Shown here piece by piece: positions 12,038 through 23,490 of a stretch of DNA of 64,000 nucleotides. The notes below the pieces were generated by a model that saw nothing but the letters and a program-made list of their open reading frames with translations, had not been told where the DNA came from and did no database searches. The translations under genes were made by a program, and so were the position numbers. The stretch spans positions 6,138,001 through 6,202,000 of the forward strand of contig CP053157.1 in NCBI GenBank assembly GCA_014607495.2, given 5' to 3'. Each line of letters opens with the position of its first letter. The stretch's first letter is position 1. Source of the stretch: Carposina sasakii. Lineage: Eukaryota; Arthropoda; Insecta; Lepidoptera; Carposinidae.

Positions 12038-12347
12038 TATATGTAAATGTGTTCAATAATTTTTTATACCAGAAATAATTATGACTGAACCCGGCGCAGT
12101 GCGTAACGTTACTTTTCCGATTTTACCATAAATCTATCAAATAACTACAAATATTAAAATACTCGCATCCAGTTACGTCTTCGATGTTTATGGATTTGGA
12201 CAGTAGTATACAAGAGCTTTAACTCGCATTATCTCAGCGACAAAGTACCTACTTACATACATGCAACTTGTGCAAGCTTCATAATAAGGGTGCTCCCTCA
12301 CCTGGAGTATTCGTCTGCCATACGCTATATAGTTAGCAATTTCGCAA

Positions 12348-12630
12348 CAGATTTTGTTAAACAGCTAGTAACAAACGCACCGATAATGAATGACCATGAT
12401 GAAGGTGGTACCATTTATAATTAAATACGTAGGAAAATTTATGTTCCGTTAGAGGTCAAAGGTCGTCAACAAGGGCAAGTTCGCAAAGGATACAGTCAGA
12501 TTTTGTTAAACAGCTAGTAACTAACGCACCAATCATGAATGACCGTAGTGAAGGTATATTAAATACGTAGGAAAATGGATCGTTTAATAAGAGGCGAAAG
12601 CTCGTCAGAAATGGTGAATATTATTAAGTA
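12348..12630. repeat. Tandem duplication, period about 149 bp
   Basis: The two units start at 12348 and 12497 with the identical word cagattttgttaaacagcta. Both continue through gtaac(a/t)aacgcacc, atgaatgacc, gaaggt and aaatacgtaggaaaat. They have diverged by substitutions and indels. Non-coding. Confidence 0.8.
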
Positions 12631-12892
12631 ATGCTCAAAATCGAATGCGAAGGCTCTCGGTGCAGGAGCACCTTAAGATGAAAGATCCTATCCGCTTAAG
12701 CAACGTAATATCTCAAAGGTAATATCAGGTCCCCACTCAAGTGCCTACGATTCGTAGAACTTCCACATTGTACCTATATTAGTAAATAGGAATGTTTCGA
12801 TTGTACATTTTGAAAAATTTATTTCTAAAATTAGACACTAATAAATTTTAATTTATTTGGTATACACTGAATTGTACCGAGCGTTACTATTC

Positions 12893-13045
12893 ATTAACGG
12901 GAGGTGGGCAGCAGCGACTTAGTCCGAAAATCACACTGCAGTTACCAACCCGCCTGCCCAGCGTGGTGACTATGGGCAAAACCCCCCTGTGGGGGAGGCC
13001 TACGTCCAGCAGTGGACTGCAATAGGCTGAAGAAGAAGAAGTTAG
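12893..13045 (+). mobile_element. SINE-like repeat with (gaa)n tail
   Basis: Contains gggcagcagcgacttagtcc, gcccagcgtggtgactatgg and gcctacgtccagcagtggac, and ends in gaagaagaagaag. A second copy is at 40203-40372 and tail fragments occur at 5843-5915. I recognise this as a common lepidopteran short interspersed repeat. Confidence 0.75.
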
Positions 13046-13275
13046 GCAAGTAAATCCCTTTGGTAAAAGCCTATATTTAGCACTGAACTTTCTACGGGTC
13101 AAATAATGATGATGGTTATGTTACCTACAGTATGATACAAAAATATATCACAAGATAATATAGGTATTAAAGTCGGCGTCTACATTCAGTATGTATAATA
13201 AAGAATTATTTTATCTGTCAACCTAAAATTATTTACAAAATCACGCCATTGAAAAAACTTTTTTAAAGTATCAAT

Positions 13276-16200
13276 GGGTCATTTTCAAAATAATTGCTCA
13301 TTTCAGAAATGTTACTTTTATGTCACAATAACATAAAAGTAACATAAAAGAAAACAAGGGCTGCATTCACAGTGGTAAATAAAACAGTTTTTTAGTATTT
13401 AATATTGTAATAATTAATCAAACACGTACACGTACATTATTATGTACAGTTCGTGAGGTTTTAAGCCGAGCTTTGCATTTGTGTGAGTGTGCACATAGAC
13501 ACAGGTTAGGTTTATATCGGCGTAACTCCGTCGCGCTCCTACATTTCTTTAAGTCACTCACATGAATAGCTAGCTTAGCGTAGACCCCGCGGCTGTACTG
13601 GACATAGTGAACATAAACATGAAACATACAAAATAATGACAATAATAAACCGTCAGGGTTATGTTTAATTTGAAGATGGTTACTCAGTTAATCATAAATC
13701 GAAAATAAAAATATAATATTAAAATGCGAACTTTGAACATTCTCTCTATCGTCATGATAATACTGCACGATTAACTTCCTAATATTTATATATAATGTCT
13801 GCCTATTCATACATGAAATATTTTAACAGTAGCTTCTTAAGTCGTATCTAAAGATACAAAACAAACAAAAAAAATATTTTAAGTGTTTTTCTTTTTACGA
13901 AATTATTATAATTCAATTTTTTTTTTATATATTTTGCATAAAACCTTTAATGAAAACCCCTTAAATGAAAGTAAATAAAATAAACGTTCTGAATGTTAAA
14001 GGTCAAAAAATAAGAAACCAGTATTTATTTTGTAGCTCAAGTAATTTAAATTATTTAATGTAAATATATTTAATAAAATTAGAAAAAAAACTTTGAAATG
14101 GCTTCGTTATAACCGTCTAACAGTTAAAAACCGTTAGATGATACCCTTAAAATATTTCGTGTATGAATAGGTAGACCTTATATAACTATACATATTATTC
14201 ACTATCGCTACTAAAAAGATCCCAGAAATTTCTCTTCAAATCAACCGTAGAAACATTATAATATTTTGATGGCTTTTTACCATCTTTGCTAGATCCTTAG
14301 GTTTAAAATTTACTTTAATATCAGATAAAATAGTAACATTTGAAGTAGATGCATTACTGACATGATAATGATTAGTTTCTCCTATAGGTTCGACATCATC
14401 AGAATTAGGTAAAACTTTATTGGTTACTAACATCTCTAGGTCTTCTTGCTCAGATTCACTTTCAGATGTAGATTCTATAACAAGTCGTTTTGCTCTTGAA
14501 CGTTTAACATGATCAGTAATTAATTTGTGACTTTTTATGGCATAACATTGGCAAATATTGGCTTTAAACAAAAGCAGCTTAAAATTCGATATTGAATTAT
14601 ATTATCTTCGTTTGTATTACTTGGTGTATTTTTTGCGTATTTGGAACGCCACAAATTTACAACCCTCAATTTGATTTCTATTCTCAATATGTCCTCCTGA
14701 TCAATAAGAAATAATTTTACAGTGGTAGCAGTATTGTGTTCAAGTAATTGAATCGCAGTTTCAGCATCAGGTATATCATGTCCGTATGATATTTGTTTAT
14801 CTAACAATCTTTTTACTACTCCCCCAACCCCATCCGCTGCACCCTTCCCATGGGCCGCTTCAAAAAAATTCCAGGTTGCAAAAATAAAACCATAAGATTC
14901 TATCATTTTGGTAAGAAGGGCAAAGTTCTTCTTTTGCCTGTATTGACTTGACGGACCATCTGAGAAGAAATGTATAGTGTCTTTCAAAGGAAATCTATGT
15001 TTAATGTCACGCATCAGGGGCTCCAAGTGAGCCCAGATCGATTCCGGTGTGTTTGTTGCAGTTTGGAAAATGTACAAAATGATTCGGGATCAGTTTCATC
15101 ATTATATATAATGCTTGTGTGCAAGGTGATTTGTGAATGTGATGCTCCAAAATGTACTGCTTGTATTTCATTATGAAATTTGCAATTATAATTTTCTGAG
15201 AAGTCACAATGTAGCATAATTTCATTTCTTTGTAAATTCTCCTTCAATGATTTATAAATTTTTGTATTGATGTGAAATGTTGTAAATATGAATTTTAAAG
15301 CCTCTTAATTCCGTGTCAAAATTTGATAATAGAGATTCTAACATACCTGATATTATTTGTTTAATTGTTTTTTTTGGTTGATTTTTTTCATTGTTCTTTT
15401 CATATTCTATGGTTTTTGACCGTCCAACTCTAGCCATGACACTTTTTCATTCAATTTTATATTCAGTAAGTCATATCTGATTGATTTGTTTTTGCAAATA
15501 TCACATGTTGAATACATGCACTTTTGGGAGTATAAATCACACACTGTAGACTTTATAACGGTGTCCAAAGTATCACCGTCCTTAAAAATTTTTAGTGTTT
15601 TTAGGGATGTAAACTTGAAATCTATATTACTGTGTCTTTTGCAAAGACAAGTATTTCGATTTGATAAATTTGGGATCAATACGTAAAATGGCTTGAAACG
15701 TCTGAATGTGGCGTATGAAATTGGAATTCCAGTCTCCTTTACAAATTTTAACCGTAAATTTCCATCGAATCTAGCAAATATCGTCTTTGCATTTTAACTT
15801 TATTTTTTGTTTTTAGTTTCTTTCTTAGCTGCAGTAGCTCGACTGACATCATCTTGGTTAAAAAAAGTATAAATTTTATTTGCTAGGTATTTCGTTTAAT
15901 ATTAACTTTTTTTGCATTACGTCTGATTGGGTATTTAATCCCAATAGCAGACTGTAATTTACTTTTCATTTTATACCCTTTTACGATGTCGTTACTTACA
16001 ATTTCTTTTAATACATTTCTCTTTTCATTACTTCCTGCTGCATTATATTGTATTTTTAAGGATTCTATTAACACATTCTTTTCAAATAACTCCTTTTTAA
16101 TAATTTCTTTTTCTTCTTCAGTAGTGTTTAAATTAGCAACAAATGAGTTGGTTTTTGATATTGGGCTTGACACAGTATAAAATGACTCTCTGCTAAACAT

Positions 16201-17928
16201 ATTTTCTTTTCTTCGTCTTCTTTTGTGTTTTGCAAAATTTTGTATCTATATATTTTTTTCTTTAAAGCTTTATTCTCTTTGATTATAATTCAATTTTTTT
16301 CTTCATATTTTTATTTTCTTTGGTTATGTTCTATATCTTTTCTGATATATTCTTTGGTATTCTTTTCGAGTTTTACCCTTTTCTTAACTTCTTGTTTATA
16401 GTCTGATTTTTGTTTTAAAGTCCTCCAATATTTTCGCCTGCTTTCTTTCTCTCGATCCGATAGCTCCCCAATTTTTTTATAGAATTTTTTAGCTCTTTCT
16501 AAATTTTTTTCCTGTAGTGCTTTCCATTTTTGAGGATTATTCAATTTTAGTCGGTCTCGGTACCGTTTTTTGCCTCTCTGCCGCAGACAAGGCATATTTT
16601 CTGTAAAGAATAAAAAAACACAATGTAATAACTCAGAAAATAATAATTAAAAAAATCATATTTAACGATAAAAGCAGTCTATTTTGAAGCATACGTCGTC
16701 GTAAAATTTAACGTGAAAATTAAATTTTGCATCACATTAACAAATCACATTGTATACAAGTATTTTGAAACATTGAGAATAGTATCAAACTTGTCATGCT
16801 AGAATAAGTCAGAGCCTGTTAATGCTAGACGAAAATACTTGGGTTATATTAAATAAATATATTACACTAATAACTCAAAGCTGCAGATCGCAATATACAC
16901 TCGATCGCGCAAATTGTACAGTATAAACCAAAACGAAGGTATAAATGATTAGTAAATTACAGTCAGCTATTATAGGCCAATTTGAGGATTTTAAGTTATC
17001 CAAGCATCACTCAAAACACTGAATACGACCATAGAAAAACATGTTTATTTTACTATTGGTTTAATTATAATTTATATAATATTTTAAAATCATGCTGTGG
17101 ACACGTCTTAATCCAATTTTATGTAACGTAACATAAAAAAATGTTACATAAGTGTGACATAAAGGAACAAGTAAGCATGTTTTTCTACAAACTAACCTCA
17201 AATCACAGAACATAATTCACTCGATCGTTGCAGCTAATTAGCGACAGAATAGCACTATCATAATAGTTTCCTGACAATTAAAAATAGTTTAAATTTACTT
17301 ACCTTGCGTATTTTTTCCAATTTACCAAAAAGAAACCAGATAAATGTTTTTTATCGACGCACACCATACACCCAACTTTTTTGCCGAGAACAAAATGGCT
17401 GCTGCCCTGTGATTGGTCGCCTGAGGTTCGGACAGTGACAGCAAATGTTGCCAGTATTAAAGTTTAACAAAATACCTTTTTCGCGACTAAATAATGCGTT
17501 ACATAAATGAAATAACATCGATGAAGTAATTTTGAGACCAGTTTTATTTTTTATTTATAACTAAAATTAATGTGTCAAATGAATTTCAAGGATTCTACAC
17601 ACATTTTACAGTGTTATTAGAGAGGATAGCCAATTTTGTTTGATAATAAATAAATACTTTTAATGTTTTTTCAAGTTTAAAATATCAGTGCTGGAGTTGG
17701 ACACACGTTTTTTGTAGGAAGACCAGAAACATGCTTTAAAAATTTCGCAATATATAAAAAATGAAGTATCAACTACCAACAATGACATTATAATACAATA
17801 TAAAGAAAGGCTTCTTTGTAATGTTCAGTATTTTATTAATATTGCCATTACAGTTTTTTTGTAGAAATTAAGGAAAGATGATGGACAAGATTTTTTTCTG
17901 AAATGAGCAATTATTTTGAAAATGACCC
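13276..17928 (-). mobile_element. 4.65-kb DNA transposon with 34-bp perfect TIRs and CAAT target duplication (Sola-like)
   Basis: The left TIR (13276-13309) starts gggtcattttcaaaataatt and the right TIR (17895-17928) is its exact reverse complement over 34 bp. The element is flanked by the direct 4-bp repeat CAAT at 13272-13275 and 17929-17932. It encodes a fragmented minus-strand transposase (14236-16595). A 4-bp non-TTAA duplication, GGG ends and the transposase motifs together suggest the Sola superfamily; that family name is inference. The perfect TIRs point to recent insertion even though the reading frame is broken. Confidence 0.88.
14236..16595 (-). pseudogene. Transposase of the 13.3-17.9 kb element, frameshifted
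   Basis: Read on the minus strand, the pieces run in protein order. A Lys/Arg-rich N-terminal segment starts with Met at 16595. A coiled-coil-like segment covers 16200-15883. A Cys/His-rich segment (15679-15407, with CLCKRH, CDLYSQKC and CDICKNK) may bind zinc. A segment ending near 15014 carries HCDFSENY. Then 15077-14535 carries HFFSDGPSSQY and AAHGKGAADGVGG, and 14571-14236 is an acidic/basic C-terminal tail. HCDFSENY and FSDGPSSQY give conserved Asp residues expected of a DDD/E catalytic core. Adjacent segments lie in different frames, for example at about 15070 and again around 15250-15430. Most joins look like frameshifts rather than introns, so this copy is probably not producing active enzyme. 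Confidence 0.7.
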
Positions 17929-17932
17929 CAAT

Positions 17933-20900
17933 TCAAAAGTTAAACACCAATTCCATCTGAAAAGAAATAAGAAAAGCGACTTGAAAACCTTCACAACCTT
18001 CCTTTGAATTTGCCCAAATCGTGGAAATTGTCCGACGACAGGTACCCTAAATGTATTTCGTTTGTGAAAAATTGGTCTTTTGTATTGAAATGCCAAGTTC
18101 ATTTAAAAGAAATTTCACAAATGTGGGTTTTCTTTTTATAGAAAATCGCGATTTGAGAGTTTATTCTATCTCGTTTTGATCATCAGTAAAACGTATGATA
18201 CGTAAATAAAACGATTTAAATGCAAATATTAAAGAATATGCCAGTTATTCTGTCTACATGTTCATTTATTTGTTACGTTTTCATGCCAAACAGACAAAAT
18301 AAGATAAATTAAAAGCTTTCGGTCATAAATGAGATGTACTCATCTAAAGATGAGACTCTTTGGTTGTGTTACCTCGCGATATTTATTCCTATATTATAAC
18401 GAATTATTTAGATATCTATTTTTTTTTTCAATAATTAATTACGGAATGGCATCATTTGCCTCAGCTTTTAGTACGCCACTTGTAGTACTATATTTCTATC
18501 AAGTCAAGCTACTTTATCCATCATAAACCACACATCCAAAGCCCATTAAAGTTTTTGTCTCTTTCGATCCTTAAGTCCTGGACATCGTCAGACAGGCCAT
18601 TATTTGCGGCCATATATCTAATAATACAATAATAGGATTAAATGTGATTAAATCCACCATTAGATTCCCTTTTACTGCTCTTTGTTCTAGCTCGTATTTT
18701 TTCGTTAATGTATTGAAAAGGGCCACAAACAGCTATTATTTCTTGGTTGTTTCTTTTGAGAGCTAAGAATGGACGTCTTAACGATATTTGAGTTAAGTGC
18801 TTTAATTATTTTGGAATATACTCGTAACATACAAACTTTAAAAAATATGTTGGTTCCTATAAATCCCTGAAATCATGTAGGTATATTCAGTATCTAAGTG
18901 AATTTAAAAAGACGTACAGATGTAACAACCTTATTTTTTATCTTTAAAATATTTTTTCCCTCGTCATGTAGGTACTTACCAAATCGAATAAATTGATACA
19001 GTAAGAAATGTGATGTTATCAGTAAAATAAATCCGTACCCTACTTCATAGATTAACATTAACGATTTGCTTGATTTACTATTAAAGAAGAGCCATGCATA
19101 TCATATAGGATTCCTTGCATACGATAAATACTGTTGCATTCACAATAATACCGAATCAGGCCTCAGCCTTACATATATATCATATATCGTATGCACCTAT
19201 TTGAGAATATGCAGTGCAGTTTTTTATAATATTCCATTCGCATATGCAAGCAATGTTATGTTATTCCCAGAACGGAATAACAAACTGAGCTTATTGCAGC
19301 AATAGCAATGCAATCAAATAAAATATCGATTTTTATGCAACGAACAATTGCCTTCAGAGTCCTTCGGGGTTTCCTACTGCTATCATTTTATTTTAATTGG
19401 ATGAAAACAGTAGATGAATGGTAGTACAGGAAAAGTATGGATTATGTTTACGGTACGACATAGTGACCCTACTATGAAATTTTGCACCAAAGGGAAAAGT
19501 TCAGGGTCAGAGGTTTTCATATTTTATTATTATGTTTGTGACCTCATAACTACATTAATTTAGGGTTATCGCATACTGGCATTTGTGCTGTAACTACCTT
19601 TTACAAAAAATAAATCACGGTCAAATTAAATCAATTTCATTCAATTCATTGAATGAAAAGTCCAGTTTGGTGCCTGCTCTAATCAACTTTATAGTGCGCA
19701 TGATGAGAATTTAATTACTATTTACAAACTACATACACATTACTACATTTTTCATATTTATATGCAACCTGAACAAGTCTCTTACTATAACTAATACTAG
19801 TACCAAGAACTGGCACTCTGCCTGACGGAACGTGTTGACAACACAAAATAGTCCAAAAAACCGTCCAATGCGTGTGATGTACTAAAAGGAATGCTGTGAT
19901 TGACGGGCCGGCTCTGGCACTGATAAACGAATTTTGCACATGCCTGTAACATAGCTAAGTTCTGATTGTGAATACAGTATCATTGATACCACAGGTAGGC
20001 GGGTTATATCGAGTATTTGTGATTCAGCCGATATTAGGAACAGAAAAATTTACTGACATTTCCTGGACCTACCCTTAACATGTATCAGTTTGAAGCATTG
20101 TTTACCGTGTACTTACTGAATACTTATAATTAATCAAATAATTTTGAATTATTAAATGTATATAACAGGTCCTATCGGACAGACTTGTGCACTATAATGT
20201 GTCATTCATTTCTTACTCCGGCTTTAGTTCTCTTTGGTTTAATTATAGAGTTACAAAGCAGAATTGTCATTTATTAGATCACAAAATCTTCCTTTTAAGA
20301 TTTCACGAATACCGTAATATTATCTTTCCAATCGTTTCCATTATTTTGCTGTAAAAAAAAATGGCATATTTTCAGGAATATATTACATTGTTTAAATAAA
20401 TATGACCAGAAAATGCTCTTTGTATGCGATGAATGTCGTTTACCAATTACATTTTTCATTTCCGATCGGTTCCATATTATTATCTCTGGGTACCACACTC
20501 ATTCTCATGATAGGAATGACATAAACTGATTTTGTTGTGTTTTTCAATTTGTTTTAATTTTATTGTTACGGTTTTACTTCCAATTAAGAAACTATGAACC
20601 TACATTTTATATTGATTTTATTATTACTATATAACTTGTTGATGAGATATCCTTATTTTTTATATACCTAATTTAATTTAAAACAATACAATGTTCACGA
20701 ATAATAACAACAATATTGAAACAAAAACTTAGTTACAGAATTTGAATACTTTAATTAGAATTAAAGCAAGCAGTTTTTCCGAACATACTCGTAATATGAC
20801 AACTATAATATTATTGTGAAATTAATCAATAAATATATCAACAAAATGAACGCCAGTTTTTTATATGGATAGGTAGCAAACAAAAAATATCCATTAGTTG

Positions 20901-21109
20901 TGATATTTCTTTTGCTCATCCATGTGCGTGCAATAAGGCAGTGAATTGAGCTTTATATTACGACATATATATTATATTAGGTACATAATATAATATACGA
21001 GTATTACTAGTTATTTGATTTCCCTAAAGTGGCATCTTCTATTATTTGATTTTAAGGAAATAGAGACTCCGTGGTATCAGATCCAACTGTAGGTCAGAAT
21101 ATTATGGCA
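17933..21109. other. No gene seen
   Basis: AT-rich non-coding sequence between the 4.65-kb transposon and the first Helitron. Scattered open frames of 60-80 codons show no domain, no codon pattern and no plausible splice context. Confidence 0.4.
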
Positions 21110-21353
21110 CTAGTGGAAGCCCGCGACATCGTCCGCGTGGACTGCAGAAAAAACAAAATGTCGAAATGATCTGGGATAAAAATATTTTCCCGGGATAAAA
21201 AGTAGCCTATATATTAATCCAGGGTGTCAGCTAACTCCATACCAAATTTTTTTTTAAATCGCTCCAGGCGTTTTTACGTGAAAGAGTAACAAACATCCAT
21301 CCATTCATCCATCCATACTTACAATCTATCGCGTTTATAATATTATAGTAGGA
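21110..21353 (-). mobile_element. Non-autonomous Helitron, copy A
   Basis: On the minus strand it starts TCCTACTATAATATTATAAA and ends ...CCACTAG followed by T, inserted between A and T. This matches Helitron rules (5' TC, 3' CTRR, AT target, no target duplication). The internal gtccgcgtggactgcag and cgggataaaaagtagcctat are shared in reverse with copy D at 52731-53054. Confidence 0.8.
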
Positions 21354-21607
21354 TATCTAAATAACTCTTCTGATAAAGTGATTTTGAACTGTCTACGGGT
21401 ACATTACCATTATGTGCGTATATGAATGAGCTCGAAATACAACACACATCACCTTATTGCAGACTGCTACAAGCACAGAGATCTAAAGAGTGGCCATGGG
21501 GGCGTGGGCGGTGTAATTGAACTATGAACAAAATAGGCAAACATCGCGAAAACGCAATCAGTCGGGACTTGATTGCCTAACGCGTCACACGGGAGTGTTT
21601 TTTTATA

Positions 21608-21678
21608 ATGCCTGCTTGTTCAGTGGTTGTGTGCAAGAATCGAAGTGACCATAAACTTGAAGGGGTCACTTTTCATAG
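21608..21678 (+). CDS. THAP zinc-finger protein, first coding exon (partial)
   Basis: The ATG at 21608 opens MPACSVVVCKNRS, followed by GVTFHR and the donor gtaagt at 21679. This is the signature start of the THAP DNA-binding domain: Met-Pro, then Cys-x4-Cys (Cys4 and Cys9), then a VTFHR-type segment, with a splice site at that point as in many THAP genes. The rest of the C2CH domain (the second Cys and His, and the AVPTIF motif) was not found downstream, so the gene may continue through long introns, or this may be an orphan exon. The flank at 21530-21960 is relatively CpG-rich, as a promoter might be. THAP domains also occur in P-element transposases, so a transposon origin is possible. Confidence 0.55.
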
Positions 21679-21699
21679 GTAAGTACAATAACAATTTTG

Positions 21700-22860
21700 T
21701 TTTCTAGCATTTATACCCAAATTTCATTTCATTTCGTTAAAATAATTTTCACTGAGTGACATATGTAACCTAACGATTGAACCTAATACATTGCTCGCTA
21801 AGTGTAGCGTGCCTGGTGTTGAAATCAGTTTGACCGAGTGATGATAATTGCGCATATTGAATCGGCCGCTCCCGCGCACGGCCGCTGCTAAGCGCTTTGA
21901 CATAGAGTTGTACCTGTCATTTCTTGTTGTCGATACGTCACGTTGCCGCGAATAGTACCTACGAGTAATAACTAATGTTAAGTAGATAATTTTGAGAATT
22001 TAAAAAATATTATGTTTATGTAAAACAATGGTGAATTACTTATTATTATTAGTGTAACAAAGTACCTAAATTAATGTAGATGTGTGCAAAGTCAACTTTC
22101 TTTATTTTTGTGTTTCTTATTAATAAATATTTTTTAAAATTATAATATAAAAAATATTATTTAACTGTAAAATAGTTACTATAAAGTAGTTACTTACCTA
22201 CTTTGTGTTATCGAGTATTAAATATTTCAGAATATTTTGTTAAATGTAGATAATAAATGACTACCAATAAGCATATTATTATAGTTTTTTTATTTCCATC
22301 GAACATTTACATACCGTACTAATTTATTAAAACTCCGCTACGAATTTACTTTATTCTTTATCCCTTCAAGAAAAATAACCTTTTATTTGTGACCTCATAC
22401 TTTTGTGACTGTGATGCAACTCAAAATCTAAGCTCAATCGGACAACGAGAAGTAGAAAAAGTAGGTTGAATTTTAAGATGAAGCTAAGTAAAAACATGTT
22501 TAAAAATTGTATTGTGACCAGCTACTAAAGCCTAAATTGTTCGCGATGTGCAACAACGCAAGTGCTCGATAACAAATTTATCGACAGTCAATCACTAGCG
22601 TACGTGTGAAATTTGTTGAATGTATTTGCTATACTGAGGCGAGGCGCGTACTTACACAGTAGATAGCAATGTGTGCGCGCCAATGAGAGTACCGCCTTAA
22701 ATGTGTGAGTGTCAGAGATTTATCAATGTTGGTGTAATTTGTGTTATTATTTAGATGTCAATATAAGTGTGGCTTATAGCCGCTTACATCAGAACTCAAA
22801 CTAAGTGCGCTTAGCGGCCCATCTCCTGTGTTTCTGTTATCTATGGCTACAAGGCTACGG
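21700..22860. other. No further exon found downstream of the THAP exon
   Basis: Mixed AT-rich sequence with some GC-richer islands (21850-21960 and 22630-22710). No exon continuing the THAP domain and no clear repeat ends were seen. Confidence 0.35.
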
Positions 22861-23490
22861 GCATAGGAGGTTTTGCCCATAGTCACCTCACCAACCCTTG
22901 ATCGCCTCTTGCAACACCCATGCAGTGTTGGCAACCTAGAATGATGCGCTGATCGTACCAGGGGCGTAAAATTATCGTACCTGACGAAAAATTATCGTAT
23001 ACTTTTGAACGACATAAAAAAAAACGTTAATTATTAATAAAAATAGATTATAATTATTACGAACTTATATTGCGTTCAGCCGCTCGTCATGTCCTTTTTC
23101 GAATTTTATGATTTTCACATGGGTACATTTCGTACAAATGGCGCGAAAATTTGTGTGTTTCAAAAGTTTTACAAAAATAAAATGGCTCCAAAGTTGATCA
23201 GTCGATTATTAAATTTATTCATGAACACATAAAATTGACAAAATATGTAATATTCAACGAGATATATATTTATATATTTCTTATCTATATATGAGTGACG
23301 AAACTATCGAAATCCATTACAATTCGAAAATTATCGTACATTTGTGTACGATAATGAATCGCAATCGTACATCGTACGCTGGTATCAAATTATCGTGCAT
23401 GTACGATAATTATCGTACGGTTGCCAACACTGCACCCATGGGCAGACTGGGATGATGCTACTCTACTCTGCCGGCACCACGCGATGCAAG
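22861..23490 (+). repeat. Short interspersed repeat split by a MITE
   Basis: The left part (ggaggttttgcccatagtca, then tcgcctcttgcaacacccatg) and the right part (gggcagactgggatgatgct, then gccggcaccacgcg) read as one sequence once the 510-bp insertion at 22923-23432 and one copy of its 8-bp duplication are set aside. Confidence 0.7.
22923..23432. mobile_element. hAT-type MITE (510 bp) with perfect 8-bp target duplication
   Basis: Terminal inverted repeats of 14 bp, cagtgttggcaacc (22923-22936) and ggttgccaacactg (23419-23432), are perfect. The flanking direct repeat cacccatg (22915-22922 and 23433-23440) is also perfect. CAGTG ends with an 8-bp duplication are diagnostic of hAT. The interior is rich in the word attatcgtac, clustered near both ends (22970-23005 and 23330-23418), a possible array of subterminal transposase-binding sites. 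No ORF. Confidence 0.9.
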
